64,000 bases of DNA from NCBI RefSeq assembly GCF_033473495.1, contig NC_088935.1, positions 1,240,001 through 1,304,000 of the forward strand. The letters run 5' to 3'. Source of the stretch: Cercospora beticola. Lineage: Eukaryota; Ascomycota; Dothideomycetes; Mycosphaerellales; Mycosphaerellaceae. Of the stretch, positions 1 to 10,524 are shown in pieces (positions within the stretch are counted from its first letter, which is position 1; each line of letters starts with the position of its first letter). The notes below the pieces were generated by a model. The model was not told the origin of the DNA, searched no databases, and saw nothing but the letters and a program-made list of their open reading frames with translations. The position numbers and the translations under genes are program-made.

Positions 1-287
1 TCAAGGATCGAGACGTCTTCCACTTGACGATCGAAGAGTACCTCTTGGCGCTGATCTCGCTCCTCGAAGAGCTGTCCCGGCTGGCTCGCAATTCAGTCAC
101 GCTCGGAGACTACCAGCGTCCGCTGCAGATCAGTCAATTCATCAAAGACGTCCACGCTGGCTTCCAGATCCTCAACCTCAAGAATGACGCTCTACGGAAG
201 CGAAGTGACGGGATCAAGTACAAGGTGAAGGAGGTGGAGGACGTTGTTTACGATCTCAGCCTTCGTGGCTTATTGACCAAGAGTTGA
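1..287 (+). CDS. TSN: Translin, 3' end (partial)
   Basis: Last coding stretch of translin, cut by the left edge; codons begin at base 3 and the frame is open from the edge to a TGA at 285-287. The roughly 94 visible residues match the C-terminal half of the family: the acidic-leucine helix LLEELSRLARNS, the turn VTLGDYQRP, and the helix LNLKNDALRKRSDG followed by VEDVVYDLSLRG. Translin binds single-stranded DNA and RNA and, with its partner TRAX, forms the C3PO ribonuclease (family knowledge). Whether the gene's other exons are intact cannot be judged here. Confidence in the family is high because several conserved blocks appear in the right order. Confidence 0.93.
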   Translation, partial: KDRDVFHLTIEEYLLALISLLEELSRLARNSVTLGDYQRPLQISQFIKDVHAGFQILNLKNDALRKRSDGIKYKVKEVEDVVYDLSLRGLLTKS

Positions 288-526
288 ATGCTTGCTGGTT
301 CTGTCCAGTATGCTGCGAAGACCATGCGTATCTGCTCTCCCGAGACCTCTGTCTCTCAGGGGACACGCCCGACATAGACCGGTAGCACTTCCTGGCCTTT
401 GCGGGTAGAGCTGAGCAGCATATGCTTCATCGAATCAATCCCGAATGGCGCCGTGCATTGCAGCGCCTCTGTGGTCGCCATTCGCAGCACATTGAGTACT
501 TGTACAATCGCAGACTCAAATTCTGC

Positions 527-906
527 TCATCTTCCCAGGCCCATGCTTCCCTGTTGCTGCATCTGCGCATTCTGCTCTTGAAAGCGCTCGCCCAACCGCT
601 CGGAGCTCTTCAGGAACTTGTCGACACATCGCATCACGCATCCCTCCTCCTTACTCGACAGGCTCTTGGATGTGAAATCGCTGACGCAGTCGTTGAAGCA
701 TCGCTGGACGAGGTTCGAGTACATCTGTTGATATCAGTCGCGTATTCCGAAAGGTGCATTGAATTGCAATGACGCACGTTCATAAAGTCCTTCATCTGCT
801 TGCGTTCGATGCGAGTCTGCAGCTCGCGCTGCTCTGCCGCATTGAGACTTGGCCGTCGTTAGCGAGGGTCTCCAAAGAGAGCGCGCTGATGCGCATACCT
901 ATCCAT
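527..906 (-). CDS. TIM9: Tim9, small TIM chaperone of the mitochondrial intermembrane space
   Basis: Three exons on the minus strand: 899-906, 778-847 and 527-724, giving 91 residues. The first exon is only 8 nt (M-D plus two bases). All splice sites are gt-ag. The protein carries the twin CX3C signature of small TIMs, CFNDC and CVMRC, separated by 15 residues, and begins with the typical [19 protein letters not shown] helix. Tim9 works with Tim10 as a hexameric chaperone that escorts hydrophobic carrier proteins across the intermembrane space to the TIM22 complex (family knowledge). It is transcribed away from the RhoGAP gene, so the two share an upstream region. Length is close to yeast Tim9 (87 residues). 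Confidence 0.93.
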
Positions 907-1463
907 TGTGTGTGGTGCCCCGTCTGCTACTGTGTACGATGAAACGGCGATGCGAGGGTGCGTGGCTTGGGGGTGGAATCGAAGGCGGCTCGTTGCTGTG
1001 CATGCAGCGCAGACAGCATCAAGTTTCCCAGAGGAGGGTCTGCTAAACGAGCCTAGCGCGCCGAGCGACCGAGTGAGTTGCGACACAGACCTGCCTGCAC
1101 GGCTCGAGCCTGGCAGCAGACACAACAGACGCCCGCCCACTCTGCCACACGCTGCTGCGCAGTCTGCTGCCGGCCACCTGCTGCCCGCTCGACTGCGCAT
1201 CACCGCTATCTGCAGCCCACATCATTACCGCCCGCATTGCGGACGCCGCGACACCGCGCACAAACACCCGCCGCGCCAACGACAGCGACGAAACGAGATT
1301 ACCCGCCCCCGTTGTCCCCATCCTCCCCCAATCCCCCAGCCTGGCCGGCCACTACGCGCAGCTGCCACCGCCCATCTCCTCGCCCGCACGCTCTCTGTGC
1401 ACGCCGCTGGCATCGCGCATGCAGTAGGCCGGCGACGCGACACCGCCCTGATCATCGCCAGGC
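907..1463. other. Divergent upstream region, TIM9 / RhoGAP
   Basis: GC-rich, 557 bp between two divergent start codons. It probably holds both promoters and 5' leaders. Long open frames cross it in several directions, but none shows a recognisable domain. Confidence 0.6.
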
Positions 1464-4291
1464 ATGACCACGAGTGGTCCGTCGACGGCTCTCGCTGGCG
1501 CAGGCGGTACCAGAGCGGCGCCGCGATCTGTGCAGGCCGAGTCGATCAAGGAGAAGAAGGACTTGGCCAGCTGGTGGAAGAACTTCAAGCGCAGCGACAA
1601 GAAGCCGCAGGATCAAGGTACGCAGCACCCAGAAGCCATGCGTCATGGCCTTTGTCCTGCCTGACAACCCATGCGACAACCCCGGCGAGATCTCACACCC
1701 ACTTGCTTTGCCTCGTGGGCTTCATGTCTCCCGGGAGCACCTTTACCATGAGTGCTGCCCACACCTCTTCACGTCTGATCGCACGCGTGTCCTCGCCTCT
1801 GACCAGGCCGTCTAGCAGCTCCGCAAGGTATCTTCGGCGTCCCTCTACAGCAGAGCATTCGCTACGCGAATGTCGCAATTAGCCTATTCAACGATGAGGG
1901 CCAGAGCTACATATATGGCTATGTGCCCATTGTAGTAGCCAAGTGTGGCGTGTTCCTCAAGGAGAAAGGTACCTCTGCCTCATGCTCTCTCTGCCGCTTA
2001 TACTAACACCGTACCCAGCCACCGATGTTGAAGGCATTTTCCGCTTGGCGGGCAGCGAGAAGCGTATCAAAGAGCTCAAGGTAGCTTTTGACAGTCCTGA
2101 TAGATATGGTAAAGGGCTGGACTGGACCGGCTACACCGTGCACGATGCCGCCAACATTCTACGCCGCTACTTCAACCAATTGCCAGAGCCCATTATTCCC
2201 CTCGAATTCTATCAACGATTTCGCGATCCTCTGAGAAACCACCAGGCGCAGGCCGTGGGCGCTCTGGAGTCGCAAAGTCCGAGCCATGGCGAGTTCGACC
2301 ACGAAGCGGCAATCCGAGCGTACCAGGCTCTCATCACGGAGCTACCGCCATTGAATCGCCAACTATTGCTCTACATTCTTGATCTCCTGGCAGTGTTCGC
2401 TAGCAAGTCCGACTTGAACAAGATGACCACCCCCAATCTTGCAGCAATCTTTCAGCCAGGAATCCTCAACCATCCGCAGCATGACATGGCACCGCAGGAG
2501 TACCGCCTCAGCCAAGACGTTCTAATATTCCTGATAGAGAATCAAGACAGCTTCCTTATCGGTATGCAGGGGACTGCTGCTGATCCTGAGACTGTGCGGG
2601 AAGTGCAGAGCGGTGCACATACCAAACCCGCAGGTTCACCCACGACCCCAACGCGCGCGAAAACCACTGTTGGACGATCGAGCTCCAGCTCCAGCGTGGC
2701 CGCCGAGAGCGTTCGAAAATGGGGCAGCATCCGACGAAACGTGTCTGTCTCCAGCAAACATAGCAAAAGATCTGAAAACGGACCGAGTGCGAACTCGCCT
2801 GCGCCCGGGACACCCACCACTGGTGTGAATCGGAGTAATACCGTGCCATCACGAAGGGGTGTGGGTGGCGCACAATCCCCTCGTTTCCCACGCGAAAGGG
2901 AATCTTCGGATCCGTCTACGCCACGAGCTCCTGATAGTGCTTCAGGCCAAACTCCGCAGTTGCACAGCACTACTGAGCAACAACCGTACTCGGAGACCCA
3001 TAGCTCTGTTCAGAACACTCCAGTCGCTGCGACGGCGCCAGTATTTCCGGCCCCGCCTGAGGTGACTTCTGCGTCGTCCAGCGAAGCCACGACTCCAATG
3101 GCAAACATTGCTGGCGATAGCACCGCTGACTATCATACACCCCGTAAAGATACTGCACCTTTACTGGCGCCTGTCAGCGGCGGTATCCTGGCTGGTACTG
3201 CGGAACGATCAGCTTCCAATACTCCTACGACAACGTCAGTCTCGAGCCGCAAATTTCTCGATATTCTCAAGCAGTCTCCAGGGAGCGATGGAGAGGGCCG
3301 CAAGCCCAACAAACTTCAGAAAAAGCGTATCTCTGGCTCTGCTCTTTCAAGCGCACACTCTTCAAGCCATTCGTTGCATGAAGACTCGAGAGATGCGACA
3401 CAGAAGTCCTCGGTGCAGCCAGCAGTTGTTCAGCATGCTGGGGCTCCCTTGGAAAGGCTTGAAGAAAAGCCCACAGAATCATATACGCAGTCACCACCAG
3501 AAGCGAATACCGCACAAGGGACTCCTCAGCGCAATGTCCCAGACACTGTGCTGAAGCCACCTCTCTCGCCATCGAATTCCTTCCATTCCCATACTGACCA
3601 ATCGGATGCTGATCTGGTGGGTGATGATATGCCATCCACCGAAGAACCGGAGAAGAAGAAAAGGAGCCGCTGGAGATTTTCACGCACCCAAAACAAATTG
3701 GAGCAACCATCAACACCTGGCAGCATCAATGCGTTGGGTGCAATGTCAGGGAGAGAAAATGCCATGTCTCGATCAACTATAGGCAGTGGTGGATCACAGC
3801 CGCGTAAAAGCTTCCAGGAGCCCCCGCCCATGTCCGCTGTTGCTACCGACCCTATCTCCGAGGATCCTGAGTCCTTCGCCACCCCGACCACACAGACTAC
3901 TACTGCTTCTGATACGCTCTTTTCCGACTCGGAACGCGAGCGAAAGGGACCGATGTCCTGGCTGCGCAACAAGATACAGGAGCGCAAAGACAAGGACGTC
4001 GAGAAGCGCGCAAGGACTCCAGAGCGAGGTCACGAGCGAAACAAAAGCAGGCAGGATCTTGGCACTCCAAGTGAAGATCGAATTTCCGGACGCGGCCGAT
4101 CATTTGAACAAGGTCGCAGTGCTTCAGGGGCTACAACAACACAATCGACAGGTGCAATAGGCACGCAACAGCAGACGACAGATCCTGTCGACATCACGCA
4201 ACCTGCGAGTGCAAATGGTAACGGTTCGCGAGATACTGCCAGACCACAAGATACTGCGGTAGGCACAGACGGACAACGAGCCGGCCAGTAG
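1464..4291 (+). CDS. RhoGAP protein, Sac7/Bag7 type
   Basis: Three exons: 1464-1617, 1828-1968 and 2019-4291; 855 residues. The 50-bp second intron has a perfect tactaac branch box. The RhoGAP domain spans about residues 52-260, opening with GIFGVPLQQSIRYANVAISL; the arginine finger is R107 in EGIFRLAGS, and LRRYFNQLPEPIIPLEF follows. This block closely matches the fungal Sac7/Bag7 group, which switches off Rho1 in cell-wall integrity and actin control (family knowledge). The rest (about 590 residues) is low complexity, rich in Ser, Thr, Pro and Gln, with basic SRWRF and MSWLRNKIQERK patches that might bind membrane or partners (inference). Intron 1 is unusually long (210 bp), so an additional small exon there cannot be excluded. 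Confidence 0.9.
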
Positions 4292-5822
4292 CGATTCACA
4301 GCGCCTCTGATTTTGACTGACGTTTGACGACAGCGGAAAGATGTGATTGTATTTGCGTTGAAACGATGATGCTATTCAGCAGATGGAGGAGTCTGGGACA
4401 CTTATATCTACGGAAGCTGGACGCTGTTTCCGCCGAACCAGTTCTCATTGATAAACTATGTCTATAATGATGAAGAGAATGACGTACGATAGCACCACTT
4501 CCAGCACTTATTCCTGGTTGCGATCGATTCCATTACTGCGCCCACGAGCCCAACGTTGAGAATACGGATTTTGTTCTTTTTGTTTTAATGGCATAGTCGA
4601 TGATGATTGGCTGGAGTTGTTGCCGTGCCGTGAACAGGTTGCAGGCACCTTGGGTGATAAAAATAGACGGTGACAATGCAACTGCAACTGTAGCTCTGCA
4701 CACTGTTGCAGAACTACGAAAGGTACCAAAGTTGCTGCTGTACGACGTATTCTCACGACCAGAGCTCTTCCTCCCAGTAACAGCAATGCACTTGCTACAA
4801 TGTGAAGGACGAGTTCTGTCTCTGTGATCTGAGTCGTCAGCTCACAGCCCGTGAACCCGTATTGAGGCTCTTCGACTGAGACAAGACCGCCATGCCGGGC
4901 GGCACACCACAGCTTCCCGTTGCAGCCGATCTGCTGTGGGTCATTCTGGGCCCAGCAGACAGGGAACCAGGTTTCAGAAAAAAGGCAGTGAGCTCGAGCT
5001 CGAGCACATGAAAAGCATCTGTCAACCTCGATGCGTACCTTTGACGTGTCGTCCGCCGATTACAGGCATATGAATGAATGGATGCTGCGAAGCGTAGCTC
5101 CGTTGCGGCACGGCTTCGTGACTTGAAACATGACTGGGTGTTCGGCGTCCGGTATCACGACACGTCGTCAGCGAAGCAGGATTTCGAAGCCACGCTCATC
5201 AGCAGTTTGGCCACGGAGCTGTCGCAAGCATGGCTGTCGATCTTCTCTTTTTGCTCGCGGCTGAGAAAGGCTTGTGAGGATGCTGAGCATGGCATGCTCG
5301 TATCGAATGCACCGTATCGATGACTGACTGGGGTGCGCAAGTGTGCAAGTGCTCTCCACTTGTCTTGCCGTGCGTGCCTCGCCGCATCCACGCCGGTCGG
5401 CGTGGTGGATGGCAAAGTCGACAGGGAGATAAAGTGGCTCCCGACTTCATTGCTCTACACGTACTCACACCACTGCTGTACAGCTCGCCCTTGTACAGAC
5501 TGCATCAGGCTCAACAGGACTGCGGGAAAGTGTTCGCATCTATTCTAGATCTTGGTCGGGAAACTCTCGTCAGCCCACCAGAATTGGAGCTCCGACACGG
5601 CAAGTTGGCAGCCGAGGCGGCGGCGTCGTCGTCGTACTTCTTCAGCCTTCAGGCCAGCCACCCGGGTGCTGGTACGTTCAGAACGAGCCATCTTATCGCG
5701 ACGGACCTCCGTTGCTTCTCAGACATGGCTTGCTGACAGTGCACACAGTCGCTTTATTAATTATCTGAGCTGGGCTCAAATACATTCGTTTCGCAGCGCA
5801 TTCCGGCTTCCAGCCAGCCAAG
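4292..5822. other. Intergenic, no supported gene
   Basis: About 1.5 kb between two same-strand genes. Short open frames occur (for example 5078-5323 and 5320-5736), but none has a plausible intron, domain or composition. The last 80 bases are AT-richer (tttattaattat near 5755) and probably contain the promoter or leader of the next gene. Confidence 0.5.
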
Positions 5823-7193
5823 ATGCCGCTGTTCGTTCGCTCCATCGGTTTTTTGGCCCTGCCATTGGCCTCGATCGCGCACGCTCGCAGCTTGCCTGAA
5901 GTCAACGATGCCAGCTGGGAGCAGAATCTCGAGTCCGTGTCCAGGTCGTCCCTTAAGGCTGCGATCGAGAGCAATTTGCAGCCCAAATACCAAGAGGGTG
6001 TCTTCGAAGACGAACACGAGGCGATTGCTGCAGTACACAGCGAGGATGCCAATTTGGCATCTCAGCTAGTCGACCTCGCGAAACAAGATGCCGCCATCAA
6101 AGACTACTTGCGCAAGCGTCAAGACAATGCCACGGTATCTACAGACTCCGCGACGACTAGCTCCGTCATTGTCACTGACCTTGAGACGACCACGGAAGTC
6201 GAAACGGAGACGGTACAAGCTACTACCACAGCTCCCACCTCGCAAGGTCAGTCGTCTTCTCTCTCATCGGTAGAGTCTTCGGAAGCGGAGCCTTCTACCG
6301 TTGTCGTTGTCGATACGAGTGCTGTTACTCGGACGTTGTCGTCGACGGTGAGCTCGGTGCAGGCCACGAGCAGCAACAATGAAGGTCAGACGACTCCCGC
6401 CTCGACCTTACCTTCTGTGCAAACCGAGACACTTCCGACTTCTTCTTCTCCTCCAGAGCAGGGCTCATCCTTGATTGTAGTTCCAGACACCAGCGCACCC
6501 GCCACAACACAGACCGGAGTTTTGGTCCCCATCACGACCACCGCGACTGCTGATCAAAGCACTGTCGTTGTGACTACCACCGCGTTCGAGACTACCGCTC
6601 AAACGACGATTGCAGTGGAACAGACGACAACGAACGACGAAGGTCAGACAGTTGTCACCACTACTGAGCAACCCGCCACGATTGTGACGCAGACCGATGC
6701 TGAAGGTTCGACGATCGTTACGACTTCACCAGTTCCGGAAGTAACAGTTGCCCCAGGAGGAAGCATAGTGACATCTGCTCCTGATTCCGTCACGACTACT
6801 GATAGTCAAGGCGATTCTGTGGTGCTGACTAGGTAAGTTATCGAGCCAATCTCCAATCGGGGTCGTACTAATCACGACAACAGACCAACTTCCGGCGGCG
6901 TTTACACAGCAACTGACTCCGGCGGCGATGTCGCCATTGTCACATACCAACCTGGAGGAGGCACCGTCAGCCAGGTCCGAGTGCGTACGACGACTCTACC
7001 CAATGGCCAGCGATCGACCATTACGTCCTTCGCAGAAGTCGGAGCCGAGACTGGCACTCCTGAAGCCAATGGTGGTGGCAGTTCTGAGGAACAGCCGGGA
7101 CTGCAATCTGGTGCAGTCTCGGTATCTGGCTATTTCGGCGCCGGCCTCACACTCTTTGCCGGAGCGTTGATAGGAGCTGCTATGTTGTGGTGA
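5823..7193 (+). CDS. Secreted Ser/Thr-rich GPI-anchored wall protein
   Basis: Two exons, 5823-6832 and 6884-7193, joined across a 51-bp gt-ag intron; 439 residues. Residues 1-21 form a signal peptide (hydrophobic FLALPLASIAHA). A short alpha-helical, charged region follows, ending in a dibasic LRKRQ site likely cut by a Kex2-type protease. From there on the chain is dominated by Ser, Thr and Val with TTT and VVVTTT runs, as in heavily O-mannosylated mucin-like proteins. The C-terminus is a typical GPI signal: a small-residue region then GLTLFAGALIGAAMLW. It is therefore expected at the plasma membrane or cross-linked in the wall (inference). No catalytic domain is visible. PMT4 and GPI11, needed for such proteins, also lie in this window, but that may be coincidence. 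Confidence 0.82.
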
Positions 7194-7512
7194 ATCTAGT
7201 CTTGCTTTGGCGGGGTTTGATCTGAACAGATGTACATGAATGACGAAACAAAAATGTTTGTACGGTATAGGTGGGAGGATAGTGCATAGCGGCAATGTTT
7301 AAAGGAATTGAAGTGCATATAGATCACACAGCGGAGGGCGGACGCTTCACGAAACATAATGAAAGCGTTTGCGGAGTTTCTCCAGTAACAATTCCTTAAG
7401 TGCACAGTTCTGATCTCGCAAGATAAGAATATCTTTGACCAAGAACGTTGTGGTATTGAATGTCCACATACGTTTCTTTCTGTTTGATTGAAGCCTTTTG
7501 ATATATTGTCGA
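7194..7512. other. Convergent 3' region
   Basis: AT-rich stretch between two convergent stop codons; 3' UTRs expected. Nothing else seen. Confidence 0.5.
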
Positions 7513-8293
7513 TCATGACATTTTCGTCTTGAAACCCTTGAGCAGATACCCTCCTGCCAATTTCCCTACCACTGCACCCGCATACATCCCACAGATGATA
7601 GTCACAGGCCACTTCTGCCATTCGCGATCCCAGTCCAAGGGGATAGGAATCGCGCCCAACCAAGCTCCTGCGCAAGCTCCTAATGACATGCCATAAACCT
7701 CATCGAAGGGTTGTTGGAGGCTCGCGAGTCGAAGCCATGCGGTGGTATCGAGGCCGTGGACGTAGTAGAGTTGGGGTGTTGTGAGGAGGGCCAGGTGGAG
7801 GGAGAGGAGGCCTGTGTGGGGGAGGTGGGAGACGAGTGGTGCGCCGAAGAGGATGAGGATGATGTAGAGGAGGGGCGCGGTGAGGAAGAAGGTGAGGACG
7901 AGGGAGAGGACGGCGGGCTGTTGGCTGTTAGCAGGGTGTTCTGGGACTTGCCAGTCGGATAAGGCATACCACGAGCTTGGCCCAGACGTCTTGAGCGGGT
8001 TTCGCAGGTTTGGTCTTTCGGCCTGGCTTCGCTTTCGCAGTTGTGGTCTGTCCGGTATGTGGGAGACAGACGACGCAGTAGATTGCTTGCAGGACGAGAG
8101 TGGTGGGTGCCAGGCCGAGCAGGGTGTTGACGGGATCTGACACCAGACTTCCAAAGGCGATTGGGATGATGGACAGCAGCAGGATCGGATGCAGATTCGC
8201 GTAGAGCTGCGAGGCCGAGTTCTGCAGAATGTCGACGGCCTTCCCGGGTGGCAGCACCGGGGGCGGCTTTGCAGTAGAAGTGGGCGCGCTCAT
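7513..8293 (-). CDS. GPI11: Gpi11 / PIG-F, GPI-anchor biosynthesis protein
   Basis: Two exons on the minus strand, 7970-8293 and 7513-7917, with a 52-bp intron (gtatgc...ctaacagccaacag); 242 residues. The C-terminal signature GAWLGAIPIPLDWDREWQKW is diagnostic for PIG-F/Gpi11. Five or six hydrophobic segments are visible (for example LLLSIIPIAFGSLV, LVLTFFLTAPLLYIILILF, VTIICGMYAGAVVGKLAG), matching a polytopic ER protein. Gpi11 partners the ethanolamine-phosphate transferases that add phosphoethanolamine to the GPI mannoses (family knowledge). Length agrees with yeast Gpi11 (219 residues). It is convergent with the GPI-anchored protein gene on its left and divergent from the GT90 gene. Confidence 0.93.
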
Positions 8294-8660
8294 CGTGTCA
8301 TGAATCCGTGGGCATGGTTGGTTTCACTGCGATACCACTGTGCAAGACGCCCACGAGCAAGACGGAACGCGGAAAAGGCGTCGGCGGGAGTGGAGTTCGG
8401 CGCCCCTGCGCAAGCACGCGTTGCATTGCGTATGTAGGGCTGAGCGCCAACTCTCCTTTTCTGGAACGTGAAGCTCACCCACTTCGCTACGACTCCCGAC
8501 GTGCATGTGCACTCCATTTCCTTCTCCCACCTGTCTTTCTACTTCTCCCTCTCCTTACCTCCCTGCACTTTGATGCGCGGTGAGCTGGTGCGCGCGTCCT
8601 GGCGAGGCAGCACAGCTCCCGACTGAAGCAGACGAGAGCTCGCATGGCAGCTGCACCAAC
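8294..8660. other. Divergent upstream region, GPI11 / GT90
   Basis: 367 bp between divergent starts, with a pyrimidine-rich ctttctacttctccctctcc stretch near 8535 on the GT90 side. Presumed shared promoter. Confidence 0.5.
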
Positions 8661-10035
8661 ATGTCTTCCCCACTTCGAACCTGCAGAGGCACGCTCCTGG
8701 CCACGACGATAGCGGCTGCCATTATTTTCTTCTTCTTCCGGCAGTCGCGCTCCTACAGTTCAGCTCAGATTCCGCCCATATCCTACTCCGACACAACTTC
8801 AACCAGCGGGTGGAAATTCATCGCCGATCGCGATCGCAACGACCACTCCCTTACACTCGCTCAGTGCGACCAGGCCTTTCCCGACTTATACAAGGAGATT
8901 GACCGATCGCGTGCCTATTGGCAGGACCGCCTGGGTCCAGATGGGAAGTTGACAGAGGAGAATTATGGCTTGAAGTGGAGTGGTGATGGAGGCCTGCGGG
9001 CCATGATCTACGAGGGCCAACTGTACATCATCGAGTCGCGAGGCCTGAACCACTTCTTGCACTGGAAGGAGAGATCACATGCTACATTACACAACATACA
9101 CCGAGCCATTGTTAGCTCGCGGGAGAACATTCCCAACATCGAATTCAGCATCAAGATTAACGACATTATTGACTTGACTGAGGACTTTCCCAACACGACA
9201 GTGTGGAATTTCAATCGAAATATCCATGACAAGGCGATGGAGCAAGTCTGGCTCATCCCCGACTTCAACTTCTGGGCGTATCCACGTGTAGCTGGTGCAT
9301 ACGGAGATTTCCAACGCCAGGCAATCGACTTCTACAACGACTACAGCAAAAAGATTCCGAAATTGGTCTGGAGAGGCACGACGGATTTCAATCCGCAGAT
9401 CAGAGTGGCTTTGATTGAGCAGAGCAAGGACAAGAGTTGGTCTGATGTACACAGAGTGGCCGAAGATGTAAACGACGAGGAGGCAGAGAAGTGGAGGATA
9501 GCCATGCCCGACCACTGCAAATATAAATTCGCCGTGCACACGGAAGGCACAACGTGGTCCGGCCGACTGAAGTACCTGCTGAGCTGCCACTCGACCATCA
9601 TTATCCACCCTCTGACCTATACAACACATCTGTACCATCTGCTCGAGGCAGACGGACCCAATCAGAACTACGTGCGATGTGAAAGTGATTGGAAGGATCT
9701 GCCTCAGGCCATGGACTCTCTGCTGGCAGACAACAAAAAGGCAAAGCGGATCGCAGACAATGCAGCTGCGAAGTTCCGCGATCGATACTTCACGCCAGCA
9801 GCACAAACCTGCTACTTCAGGCATTTGTTCAAGGTCTGGTCAGAAATGACCCATGAGCCAAAGCCTTATATGGTGAAGCACCTTCCCGACGGCACGACTG
9901 AGAAGGTCTGGCGTGGCATGACCTACGAAGAATATTTGTAAGTTCAACGAATGAGATAGAGTTCGATTCAGGAATATGCTGACCAACCTCTCCAGATTCC
10001 ACGACAAAGGATACCAAGAACGAGAATTCGACTGA
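8661..10035 (+). CDS. CAP10-type glycosyltransferase, family GT90
   Basis: Two exons, 8661-9937 and 9996-10035, the intron splitting a TT|A codon; 438 residues. The frame is open upstream to 8580 but the first ATG is at 8661. Residues 11-26 form one hydrophobic signal anchor (TLLATTIAAAIIFFFF), so a type II Golgi membrane protein is expected. The lumenal part has GT90/CAP10 landmarks: VWLIPDFNFW (about 196-205), LVWRGTTDFNPQIR (235-248), the HCKYKFAVHTEGTTWSGRLKYL block and a late RDRYFTP. Cryptococcus CAP10 and Cxt1 belong to this family and transfer xylose; the substrate here is unknown. Filamentous fungi carry many GT90 paralogues without assigned function. Confidence 0.9.
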
Positions 10036-10524
10036 GATTTGAATACGATCGTGCCATAGCTATAACCGCGACTGGCAGAAGCAGAGAGTGTCAAATGTCA
10101 CAAACCCGACACTGCGAGGGCAGTCTTGTGTGGGAATGACTGAGGTCTATTGGAGATGACGGTTGGATGTTCATATCTCTCACCTTTTCTTTTGAGTGCT
10201 GCCTTACTTAGCAAGGTGTTCAGGGGTCGATGTGGACTTTGGGGCATCGAAGATGCATGTAGAAGAAAATGGAGTGAAGATGGGGAGGTGCTCAGGTCGA
10301 CTTGGAGACGGAGTCTCAGAAACAGACTTTTTTTCGCATCAAAAACAAATACCCCATGTGTGCGTGAAGCGAGAATATACGTATAAAACTTGCGTAGCTT
10401 ATATGTCATATGTCCAAACACATATACTTGATGCTTTTGAGTATAACAAGCGATATAAATAGAAATCGTGCCGGCGTTATGAACATCCAATCAGATTTGT
10501 GCGCCTGCTCTCCTTCCTCTTCAT
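10036..10524. other. Convergent 3' region
   Basis: 489 bp between convergent stop codons. Low-complexity T/A tracts and no credible coding signal. Confidence 0.5.

Noticed and set aside
908..1882. Long plus-strand open frame (324 codons) overlapping the RhoGAP start
   Set aside because: GC-rich shadow frame: it crosses the TIM9/RhoGAP promoter, overlaps the true RhoGAP exons out of frame, and its Arg/His/Pro-rich content has no domain.
5078..5736. Two overlapping plus-strand frames (81 and 138 codons)
   Set aside because: No splice-compatible partner exon, no domain or signal peptide; composition like surrounding intergenic DNA.
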